Source: SIAF01 sp046152955 (lineage in GTDB: Bacteria; Planctomycetota; Planctomycetia; Planctomycetales; Planctomycetaceae). Taken from it: a DNA stretch of 50,313 bases. Positions within the stretch are counted from its first letter, which is position 1. Every line of letters starts with the position of its first letter. Below the pieces are notes generated by a model. It ran no database searches. It was given only the letters and a program-made list of their open reading frames with translations, and was not told where the DNA came from. The DNA is taken from NCBI GenBank assembly GCA_046152955.1, contig JBJXGA010000099.1, positions 1-50,313 on the forward strand. The letters run 5' to 3'. Shown here in pieces: positions 8,379-16,407 of this stretch. A program made the translations under genes and the position numbers.

Positions 8379-10751
8379 ATGCAATACGGAGTATTCAGAA
8401 CAATTTGCATCTTGGTCTGCTTGGCTGCGTGCCTGGCGCCGGCGGTGGTCTCGGCTGACGCGCCGGTGGCGATGTATATCTTTCCGGCGGGGGGCCAGCG
8501 GGGGACCGAGGTGGAGTTTCGCGTGGGGGGGTTGTACCTGCACGAGGAGTGTCCGTTTGAGATGCTGGGTGAGGGGGTGAATGCCTCTTCGCCGATTTGC
8601 AAGACCCGCACCGTCTGGTTCGAAGGGCCGCTCGTTCCACTCCCCGATTCGCAGCAGGCAGAGGATTACCCCAAGGATCTGGCGGGCCGCGTCCGGATTG
8701 ACGCCAAGGCTGTTCCTGGCACGCGCCCCTGGCGAGTCTGGACGGCGCAAGGCGCCACTGCTGCACGCCCCTTTGTGGTGGGGGATCTACCGGAAACGAC
8801 GGAGCAGGAGATCGACGGGCGACCGATTCCGTTGGCCATCACCCTCCCGCGAACGATCAACGGACGCATCTTTCCCAGAGAAGACATTGACATCTGGGAA
8901 TTCGAGGGCCGGGCCGGGCTGCCCATCACCTGCACGGCGTTGACGACGAAGCTCGGATCACCGTTTGAACCGCGTCTGGAAATACGAGACCTGCAAGGCC
9001 GACGACTCGCGGAGAGTTCCGACCAGTTTTTGGCGGGGGCCGACGCTCTGGTCCGGTTCGTGCCACCCGTTGATGGGACATACCAGGTGCGGATTCACGA
9101 CGTCAAATTCGGCGGCCTGCAACATTATGTCTATCGCCTGACAATCACCGCCGATCCCTTTGTCGATCGGGTCTATCCGCTGGGGGGCCGCCGGGGGAGC
9201 GTCCTGCGGCTGCAGGCGGCCGGGACACGTCTTCCGCACGAACCGATCGATGTGTTTCTGCCGCCGGACGGTCCTGCGAGCTGGGAGACAACGCTGACCA
9301 TCGGAGACGCGGTCAGCAACCGCTTCTCGGTGGAGCTCGACGACCTGCCGGAGACACTGGAACAAGGCCCCAATGACTCCCTGGAGCAGGTCGTTCCCGT
9401 GGATTCCCCGGTCGTCTTCAATGGGCGTATCGAGCGTCCGGGGGATGTCGATCATTGGGGGTTTCGGGCCGAGAAGGAGCGCATGTACGAAATCGACCTG
9501 CGCGCCGCGCGGCTCGGTTCGCCGCTCGATTCGATGCTGATCCTGCTCGATGCAACCGGCAAGGAACTGGCTCGGTCGGACGACATGGCCTCCGGCCAGA
9601 CTGATTCACAATTGAAGTTCACAGCGCCTGCCGATGGCGTGTTTTACCTGCGGGTCGAGGACCGGCTCGCCTCGCGTGGCGGATCGGCGTTCGCCTACCG
9701 GCTGCGAGTGGCCTCTACAGCGGCGCCGGATTTCCGCATACATCTGGCGACCGATGCGCTGTCGCTCAACCGGGGCGCCGAGGCCAAGGTCAAAGTGCGG
9801 GTCGAACGGATCGGAGGTTTCGCGGGCGCCATCGAACTTGCCTGCGACGACCTGCCGGGTGGTGTCGCTGTCTCTAACACGACGATTGCCGCCAATGCCG
9901 GTGAAAGCGATCTGGCGTTCAAGGCCGAAGCCCACGCGCCGATTGTGGCCAGGAAGCTGGTGATTCGCGGGTCGTCAATGTTGGCCGACGCGCAGATCAT
10001 CCGATCGGCTCGCTACACGATGACTGCGCTGGGCGAGCCGCAGATCGAGACGCTCCTTCTGGCAGTTTGCGTTCCCACGCCGTTCAAAGTCAAAGGAGTC
10101 TATGAAGTCAAATACGCACAGCGCGGCAGTCTGTTTGTGCGGCGCTTTCAGCTCGACCGGGGAGGCTTCGACGGGCCTCTGGAGGTGCGGTTGGCCGATC
10201 GCCAGGCGCGGCACCTGCAAGGGGTGACCGGTCCATTGATCACCGTCCCCGCGCGGGTGACGGAGTTCACATATCCCGCCTCGCTTCCCCCCTGGATGGA
10301 GATCGGCCGCACCAGCCGGACGGTTGTGATGGCGGTGGGGATCGTGGAAGACCCGGACGGGGCGCGGCACAAAGTGAGCTTCACATCGGTCGCGCAGAAC
10401 GAACAGATCGTAGCGCTGATCGATCCCGGACAACTGACGTTGGACCTGGATCGCCAGAGCCTGGCCGCGACGGCAGGGAGCATGTCGGAACTATCGCTGC
10501 GCGTCGGGCGGGGGGTCGGGGTTGTCGGCGAGGTCCACGTGGAGTTGATTCTGCCGGAACATGTCCAAGGCGTGTCGTGTCAATCACTGACCATTCCCGC
10601 CGACGCGGAAACGGGGCAACTCGCCCTGAGTTTTGACCCGAAAAGGGCCGGCCCCTTCAACATGCCGCTCATCGTCCGCGCCACAGCGCGCGCCAGCGAT
10701 CAATCGCCCGTTATCGCCGAAGCCTCTCTGGAACTGGTTCCCCCCCCGTAG
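8379..10751 (+). CDS. Exported protein with PPC (pre-peptidase C-terminal) domains
   Basis: A 790-residue exported protein, probably third member of the DUF1549-DUF1501 transcription unit (55 bases downstream). It opens with a clear signal peptide (hydrophobic residues about 7-24, cleavage near VVSA-DAP). It is almost entirely beta-strand. Two PPC-like modules are visible around residues 155-260 and 340-445, each with the pattern of ideal jelly-roll strands ending in GTYQVRIHD or GVFYLRVED. Between and after them are Ig-like segments (GGFAGAIELACDDLPGGV). No protease or other catalytic domain is present, so a binding or surface role is likely. AAGGA at 8369-8373 sits five bases before the ATG. 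Confidence 0.85.
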   Translation: MQYGVFRTICILVCLAACLAPAVVSADAPVAMYIFPAGGQRGTEVEFRVGGLYLHEECPFEMLGEGVNASSPICKTRTVWFEGPLVPLPDSQQAEDYPKDLAGRVRIDAKAVPGTRPWRVWTAQGATAARPFVVGDLPETTEQEIDGRPIPLAITLPRTINGRIFPREDIDIWEFEGRAGLPITCTALTTKLGSPFEPRLEIRDLQGRRLAESSDQFLAGADALVRFVPPVDGTYQVRIHDVKFGGLQHYVYRLTITADPFVDRVYPLGGRRGSVLRLQAAGTRLPHEPIDVFLPPDGPASWETTLTIGDAVSNRFSVELDDLPETLEQGPNDSLEQVVPVDSPVVFNGRIERPGDVDHWGFRAEKERMYEIDLRAARLGSPLDSMLILLDATGKELARSDDMASGQTDSQLKFTAPADGVFYLRVEDRLASRGGSAFAYRLRVASTAAPDFRIHLATDALSLNRGAEAKVKVRVERIGGFAGAIELACDDLPGGVAVSNTTIAANAGESDLAFKAEAHAPIVARKLVIRGSSMLADAQIIRSARYTMTALGEPQIETLLLAVCVPTPFKVKGVYEVKYAQRGSLFVRRFQLDRGGFDGPLEVRLADRQARHLQGVTGPLITVPARVTEFTYPASLPPWMEIGRTSRTVVMAVGIVEDPDGARHKVSFTSVAQNEQIVALIDPGQLTLDLDRQSLAATAGSMSELSLRVGRGVGVVGEVHVELILPEHVQGVSCQSLTIPADAETGQLALSFDPKRAGPFNMPLIVRATARASDQSPVIAEASLELVPPP

Positions 10752-11092
10752 GAGAAGCCTTGTAATTCGTTCCTGCAGGATATGCTGTGGGGAAGCAGGT
10801 GCGGAAGGAGAATCCATTGACGAAAATCGTTTCGATCGCTTCCGGAACCCCGCTGAATTACCCATTGCCATCGGGCGTGGCCGTAGAATCGGCAGATGCG
10901 GTCACCCACGGACCGGAAGACGAAAGATCATAAGACTCAGCGATTGCGGCCGGCCGGTTCATCTCAAATCGGCGGCTTGATTTTCGACGGATCAATGCCG
11001 ATGCTGCTCACAGGAGGCGTAGGCCAAGTCTTGCCTTTTTCTCCGCCAGATGGTTAGCTATGACCAGCCAGTGAGGAAGTGTCGCCGTTCCT
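10752..11092. other. Gene-free stretch before the sensor kinase
   Basis: About 340 bases with no convincing coding sequence. Near 11020-11041 an imperfect AGGC...GCCT pair is followed directly by five T residues, which could be a weak terminator of the preceding operon, but the stem is short and bulged. The promoter of the sensor kinase should lie here; I see no clear match. Confidence 0.35.
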
Positions 11093-13615
11093 GTGGGATT
11101 CGATGTGAACGCTGATCAGAGATGCCCTGGAGCTGACCTGTCGATCGCCGGGCATTGCGACGATCTGCAAGCACTATTGGAATGGACGGCGGCGGATGAG
11201 GCCCGATTGAAGTCAGCCGCGGGATGGCTGGCACCGTCCTTTCCGTCCGTGGTGGAAAGTTTCTACGACCACATCCTCAAGCTGCCCGCGGCGGCGGTCG
11301 TGCTGAAGGCGGAACCGTCGCGAATTCCCCGTCTCAAGCAGACGTTGCAGGGCTGGCTGGATGAACTGTTCACGGCGCCCGTCAGCCCGGCCAAACGCGA
11401 GCGGCGTTATCAGGTGGGCCGCCGACACGTGGAGCTGCGCCTTGACCTGGCTGATGTCAGCGGAGGCTTTGCCCGGCTGCGAATGGATCTGCTGGCGGCG
11501 ATCCGGCAATCCGGCCAACCGGCAGAGGAATTGTGGCCGCTGACTGAGTCGCTGAACAAGGCGCTCGATGTCGATCTGGCGGTCATCCAAGGGGCGTACC
11601 ATGCGGCGGCAACCGCGGAATTGACCGCTGCACGTTTGGAAACCGAGGCTGCCAGCAATGCGCGTTCGCGCTTCCTGGCCAGCACCAGCCATGAGTTGCG
11701 AACGCCTCTCACAGCCATTTTGGGAATGATCGAGCTTCTGCTGGATTCTAAGCTCGCGCCCGAGCACCGCTCATACCTGTCAGTGATTCAGCAGTCGGCG
11801 GAATCGCTATTGGGATTGATCAGCGACGTGCTGGACTTTGCCCGCCTGGAAGCGGGAAAGCTGACGTTGCAGCCGCGCGAGTTTCCGTTGCACGATACGC
11901 TGTGCGGCGCATTGAAGGGCATGACTTTCACGGCGGCCCGGAAGGGCCTGGATCTGTGCGTGGAGGTCATGCCCGAGGTGCCGGAATGGGCGGTGGGAGA
12001 TCCGGATCGGCTGCGGCAGGTGCTGCTCAACTTGACGGGGAATGCGATCAAGTTTACCGACGCGGGAAGGGTCGTGGTGCGGGCCGAGGCGGACTGCCGA
12101 ACCCCCCAGTCGTTCACGCTACGGCTGTCGGTGGAGGACACCGGACCCGGCATCCCGGCGGATGAACAGGCGCGACTGTTCCAACCATTCGAGCGGGGCG
12201 TGGCTGCGCATCGGCCAGGGGGGACCGGCCTTGGACTGGCGATTTCTGACCGGCTGATTCGGGCGATGGGAGGCCGGATCGTATGTGAAAGCTGGCCAGG
12301 TAAGGGGAGCCGGTTCGCAGCGACGGCGGAACTCGGCGTTTCCGCCATGCCGCACGCCGTTCAGAGTTCAATCAATCACTCGTCGGGTTCTCCGTTTTCT
12401 GTGATGATTGTCGAGCCGCACGCTCCCAGCCGCACTCTGCACGAAGAACTGGTACGCCGCCGCGGTGGTTCGCCTGTCGCGTGGGACAGCGTGGAAGCGG
12501 CATTGCGGCATTGGGCGCACGGCGACCGGATTATTCCTGGCTGGAAAGTAGCGCTCATCGACGCACGCACCGCCAGCCCGCTTTTGACCGACCTGGTGAA
12601 CCTCTTGTGGTCGGCGCCCTCCCCGCCGCAGCATCTGGTGCTGTTGATCCGTCCGGTTCCCGATGCGGAAGTGTCCGAGTTGGCCCAACGGTTGCGTGCC
12701 ACGCGCTGCCTGGTGCCTCCGGTGACGCTGGATGAGCTCGATCAGTTGCTGGGGGCGATGCGAGCGCCCAGCGCCGGCCTGGGGACGGCGGGCGATCAAA
12801 CCGGAGAACGAGCCTCGCGGCTCCGAATTCTCGTGGCCGACGATCAGCTTCACAATCAGATCCTGTTCAGGGAATGGCTGGCGCAGGACGGACACTCCGT
12901 CGAAGTGGCTGGCTCGGGAATCACCGCGCTGCAAGCCCTGGAGCGCGCGCCCTTCGATGTCCTGTTGCTCGATCTGCACATGCCGGAACTCGACGGACTG
13001 GCGACGGTCGAACGCATTCGCACGCGAGACCGCGCCTCGGCGCGGCATCTGCCGGTGCTGGTCATGTCCGCCGGCATCAGCGACCAGGAGCGGCGGCAGT
13101 GCGACGAGATCGGCATTGATGGGTATCTCGCAAAACCCATGCGGCGCAACGAACTGCGGGCGGCTCTGGCCTCTATCGGTGCCCGCCGCGGCAAGCCACT
13201 CGACCCCAGCCGGCCCCCCAAGCCGCCAGTCACGCAGGCCGCTGATTCGCTGGGATGGACCCCTCAGATGGCGTTGCCTAATTTGGAGGGTAACGCGCGC
13301 TTGCTGCGGCGGCTCTCCGAAGCCCTGTGCGAAGAAGTACCGCAATTGCTGGAACGGCTGCACGCTGCGGTACGGACAGAAGACAGAGAAACCTGGCAAT
13401 GTACGGCTCACGGATTGAAAGGCGCAATGCAAACACTGGGGGCCGAACAGGCGGCAGCAACGGCAGCCCGCCTGGAATCCCTGGCTGCGTCGTCTGCCAC
13501 CGTGTCTGCGCCTGTGCGAGCCCTGGTCGAGGAATTGTCGCGACAGGTGACGGCAATCGTCGACTGTTTGCGGGAGTTTTCGCAGACATCGGCTGCTGGA
13601 AGAGAGGTTGAGTGA
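11093..13615 (+). CDS. Protoglobin-coupled hybrid histidine kinase with receiver and HPt domains
   Basis: A soluble phosphorelay kinase of 840 residues. Domains in order: protoglobin/globin-sensor domain at about 22-170 (FYDHILKLP near 57; QVGRRHVEL with H112 as probable proximal heme ligand); HisKA at 190-258 with phosphoacceptor H200 in STSHELRTP; HATPase_c at 265-415 (N317 in the N box, EDTGPGIP, GGTGLGL); a degenerate receiver at 434-556 (VMIVEP, ALID490 but no conserved Lys); an intact receiver at 577-695 (D627, K681); and HPt at 730-830 with H773 in TAHGLKGA. Globin-coupled sensors bind O2, NO or CO through heme, so this likely senses diatomic gas in the cytoplasm. The GTG start at 11093 is the best available. 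The partner regulator is 41 bases downstream. Confidence 0.88.
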   Translation: MGFDVNADQRCPGADLSIAGHCDDLQALLEWTAADEARLKSAAGWLAPSFPSVVESFYDHILKLPAAAVVLKAEPSRIPRLKQTLQGWLDELFTAPVSPAKRERRYQVGRRHVELRLDLADVSGGFARLRMDLLAAIRQSGQPAEELWPLTESLNKALDVDLAVIQGAYHAAATAELTAARLETEAASNARSRFLASTSHELRTPLTAILGMIELLLDSKLAPEHRSYLSVIQQSAESLLGLISDVLDFARLEAGKLTLQPREFPLHDTLCGALKGMTFTAARKGLDLCVEVMPEVPEWAVGDPDRLRQVLLNLTGNAIKFTDAGRVVVRAEADCRTPQSFTLRLSVEDTGPGIPADEQARLFQPFERGVAAHRPGGTGLGLAISDRLIRAMGGRIVCESWPGKGSRFAATAELGVSAMPHAVQSSINHSSGSPFSVMIVEPHAPSRTLHEELVRRRGGSPVAWDSVEAALRHWAHGDRIIPGWKVALIDARTASPLLTDLVNLLWSAPSPPQHLVLLIRPVPDAEVSELAQRLRATRCLVPPVTLDELDQLLGAMRAPSAGLGTAGDQTGERASRLRILVADDQLHNQILFREWLAQDGHSVEVAGSGITALQALERAPFDVLLLDLHMPELDGLATVERIRTRDRASARHLPVLVMSAGISDQERRQCDEIGIDGYLAKPMRRNELRAALASIGARRGKPLDPSRPPKPPVTQAADSLGWTPQMALPNLEGNARLLRRLSEALCEEVPQLLERLHAAVRTEDRETWQCTAHGLKGAMQTLGAEQAAATAARLESLAASSATVSAPVRALVEELSRQVTAIVDCLREFSQTSAAGREVE

Positions 13616-13656
13616 TTGGCAGCATACGCAGTCATGATCATGGTAAGGGACAATCG

Positions 13657-14565
13657 ATGGCTAAGATTCTGGTGGTAGACGACATGGCGATGGGACGGCG
13701 TCTCGCGGGAGATCTCTTGACCGATGCCGGGTATGAAGTGTTCTTCGCGGTGGACGGACGCGAGGCGCTCCGGCAGATTGAGAACTTGGCACCGGATCTG
13801 GTCGTGACCGATCTGGTGATGCCCCAACTGAACGGATTAGAACTGGTTACGGCGCTTCAATCGCAGACCGCGCCGCCCCCTGTGATTATCATGACTTCGC
13901 AGGGGAGCGAAGAGACGGCGGTCGCGGCGCTGCAAGCCGGTGCGGCCAGTTACGTTCCCAAACGGCAATTGGCAGCCGAGTTGCACTCTACAGTGCGGCG
14001 TGTGATCAATGCCGCTCGCGAACGGCAGCACCACCACGAATTACTCAGGACAATCGAGCGGCAAGACCTTCACTTGGCGCTGCCCGCCGATACGGAACTG
14101 ATTTCGCCACTGTCGAGCCACCTGTATCATGCCGTTGCCGACGTTTGGGGCGTGCCTCCCTCCGGGTTGTTGCAGCTCTGTATGGCGCTGGAAGAAGCGC
14201 TGACCAACGCGCTGTATCACGGCAACCTGGAGCTGAGTTCCGAACTGCGGCAGTGCGGGCGCGAGGATTACTGGCAACTGGCGTCGCAGCGGTGCCGCCT
14301 GCCGCCTTACTGCCACCGCCGGGTGTACGTCGCCGGTACGATCACGAAACCTGAGGCGCGCTTTACAATTCGCGACGAGGGGCGCGGGTTCGACCCCGCC
14401 GGACTGCGTGACCCCACGGCGGCAGAGAATCTGGAATCGGTCTCTGGTCGCGGAGTGATGCTGATGCGGGCTTTTATGAGCGAAGTCAGCTACAACCCTT
14501 CGGGCAACGAGGTCACAATGGTCAAGGTCCGGGACGCGGTTCGACAAAGTCCAGGTGCTTCATGA
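13657..14565 (+). CDS. Response regulator with C-terminal GHKL ATPase domain
   Basis: A 302-residue protein. Residues 1-120 are a complete CheY-like receiver: acidic pair DD at 8-9, phosphoacceptor D52 (VVTDLVMPQLNG), T/S switch in IIMTSQGS, and K102. Residues about 145-295 form an RsbW/SpoIIAB-like HATPase domain: LEEALTNALYHGN (N184), DEGRGFDP (D240) and SGRGVMLMRAFMSEV. Proteins of this architecture typically act in partner-switching, controlling an anti-anti-sigma factor or phosphatase instead of binding DNA. None of those partners is in the window. An AAGGGA at 13645-13650, six bases before ATG 13657, fixes the start. It is the natural output for the preceding globin-coupled phosphorelay. 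Confidence 0.88.
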   Translation: MAKILVVDDMAMGRRLAGDLLTDAGYEVFFAVDGREALRQIENLAPDLVVTDLVMPQLNGLELVTALQSQTAPPPVIIMTSQGSEETAVAALQAGAASYVPKRQLAAELHSTVRRVINAARERQHHHELLRTIERQDLHLALPADTELISPLSSHLYHAVADVWGVPPSGLLQLCMALEEALTNALYHGNLELSSELRQCGREDYWQLASQRCRLPPYCHRRVYVAGTITKPEARFTIRDEGRGFDPAGLRDPTAAENLESVSGRGVMLMRAFMSEVSYNPSGNEVTMVKVRDAVRQSPGAS

Positions 14566-14779
14566 ACGTCCCCCGCAGGCTTGGCCCCGAAATTATCGGA
14601 TTCAACCGCTATTGCCAGCACAAATAACCCGCGGCGAGATCGCCCGTCGAAGTTTTTTGCAGCAACTTCATTGATTCTTCTTTGATTTCTGATCAACTAT
14701 TATTCTTGGCATTTGACCTCGGCGTTTCAGGCCGCGGCATGTCCTGACAAGTCTGTGGCACTTCTTCCGGGGACACCCA

Positions 14780-16360
14780 ATGAACGGCATGCAGGGATGC
14801 TCAGTCGCAGACAACGCACCTGCCAGGCGACCGTTTCGTCAGGTGGCAGGCGGATTGGCCGAGAGGCTGCTGCGGCTGCGCGAGTCGATGCAGTCGCTGG
14901 AACGCGCGGTCGACGTGGAGTCGATCCACGCTCAGCAGCGGAGCAGCGCCCGGAATCTGGTGCATTATGTCGCGCTCCGGCGGCACGATCTGCGGGAATT
15001 GCAGGACAACTTGAGCCGTTGCGGACTTTCCTCGCTGGGACGTTGCGAGTCGCACGTGCTCGAAAACGTCGAGACGGTGCTCGGGATTCTGTGCCAACTG
15101 GCGTGCGAGCCGGCGGGCTGGAAGCCTATCATGCCGCCTCCCCTGAACTTTTCCGCCGGTCAGGCTCTAATCGAAGGTCGCACCGAACAACTCTTCGGTC
15201 AGTGCCCACCCGGGCGCGGGGTGCATATCATGGTCACGATGCCGGCGGCGGCGGCCGGGGACTACCTGCTGGTGCGAGATCTGTTGGCGGAAGGCATGTC
15301 GTGCATGCGCATCAACTGCAGCCACGACGGTCCGGCAGAATGGCAGGGGATGATCGAAAACCTGCGCCGCGCGAAACAGGAAACCGGCAAGTGTTGCCGC
15401 GTCGCGATGGACTTAGGCGGACCCAAACTGCGGACTGGCCCATTCGAGGTTGACCAAGGGGCGCTCCGCGTGCGACCGGGAGACCGGGTGCTGGTTACGC
15501 GGAATGACCCGCGGCGCCGTTTTGCCGGGGAGGCTGCCGACCGTTTGGAAGCACTGCCCCGAATCAGTTGCACGCTGAGTGAAATCTTCAAGACGGTGCG
15601 TCCCGGCGAGCGGATGCTGTTCGACGACGGTAAGATCGGCGCGGTGATCCGTGAGGTACATGACGGCGGGCTGGTCGCTGAGATTGCCCGCACCCGGAAG
15701 GACGGCGGCAAATTGCGAGCCGACAAAGGGATCAACCTGCCGGACAGCGAACTCGCGCTGGCGGCTTTGACCGATAAAGATCTGCACGACTTGAAGTTTG
15801 CGGCAGAGCACGCCGACATTCTCTCGTATTCCTTTGTCCGCCGGCCGGAGGACGTCCATCGCCTGCAAAGCGAGTTGGCAGTGCTGGGCCGGCCGGATAT
15901 GCCGATCATCCTGAAGATAGAAAACCGGCAGAGCTTCGCGCGCTTGCCGTCGTTGCTGCTGGCCGCCATGCGCAGTCCCCTGGCCGGGGTCATGATTGCC
16001 CGCGGCGATCTGGCGGTCGAAGTCGGGTATGAACGACTGGCGGAGGTCCAGGAAGAAATCCTGTGGACATGCGAGGCCGCCCACATGCCCGTTGTCTGGG
16101 CGACGCAGGTGCTGGAGCAACTCGCCAAGGAGGGGTTGCCTTCCCGCGCCGAAGTCACCGACGCGGCCATGAGCGTCCGGGCGGAATGCGTGATGCTCAA
16201 CAAGGGCCCCTACATCCTGGATGCCGTCCGCACGTTGAGTGACATCCTGCACCGCATGCAGGATCATCAGGCCAAGAAACGACCGAGGCTGCGACGCCTG
16301 CGCCTGGCAGACGATCTGGCGCCGGCCCCGCTTGGTGGAATTTCCGATGGAATGGATTGA
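14780..16360 (+). CDS. Pyruvate-kinase-like protein with helical N-terminal extension, no C-terminal domain
   Basis: Related to pyruvate kinase (PEP + ADP to pyruvate + ATP), but atypical. In 526 residues, the first 145 are a helical, Arg/Leu-rich region absent from classical enzymes. The TIM-barrel then shows diverged signature motifs: MRINCSHD at 176-183 (R177, N179, S181), MDLGGPKLRTG at 210-220, a shortened B domain around 222-312, KGINLPD at 316-322, LKIEN with K379, MIARGDLAVEVG at 405-416 and WATQVLE at 440-446. The usual VMLSGETA stretch is VMLNKGP, and the allosteric C-terminal domain is missing. Kinase activity is plausible but not certain. The gene follows a 214-base AT-richer gap and precedes GlgX, which suggests glycolytic flux from glycogen. 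Confidence 0.8.
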   Translation: MNGMQGCSVADNAPARRPFRQVAGGLAERLLRLRESMQSLERAVDVESIHAQQRSSARNLVHYVALRRHDLRELQDNLSRCGLSSLGRCESHVLENVETVLGILCQLACEPAGWKPIMPPPLNFSAGQALIEGRTEQLFGQCPPGRGVHIMVTMPAAAAGDYLLVRDLLAEGMSCMRINCSHDGPAEWQGMIENLRRAKQETGKCCRVAMDLGGPKLRTGPFEVDQGALRVRPGDRVLVTRNDPRRRFAGEAADRLEALPRISCTLSEIFKTVRPGERMLFDDGKIGAVIREVHDGGLVAEIARTRKDGGKLRADKGINLPDSELALAALTDKDLHDLKFAAEHADILSYSFVRRPEDVHRLQSELAVLGRPDMPIILKIENRQSFARLPSLLLAAMRSPLAGVMIARGDLAVEVGYERLAEVQEEILWTCEAAHMPVVWATQVLEQLAKEGLPSRAEVTDAAMSVRAECVMLNKGPYILDAVRTLSDILHRMQDHQAKKRPRLRRLRLADDLAPAPLGGISDGMD

Positions 16361-16407
16361 CGAAACTGGTGGCACAATCCCAAGATCATCTCCAGAGGAC
16401 ACCGACT

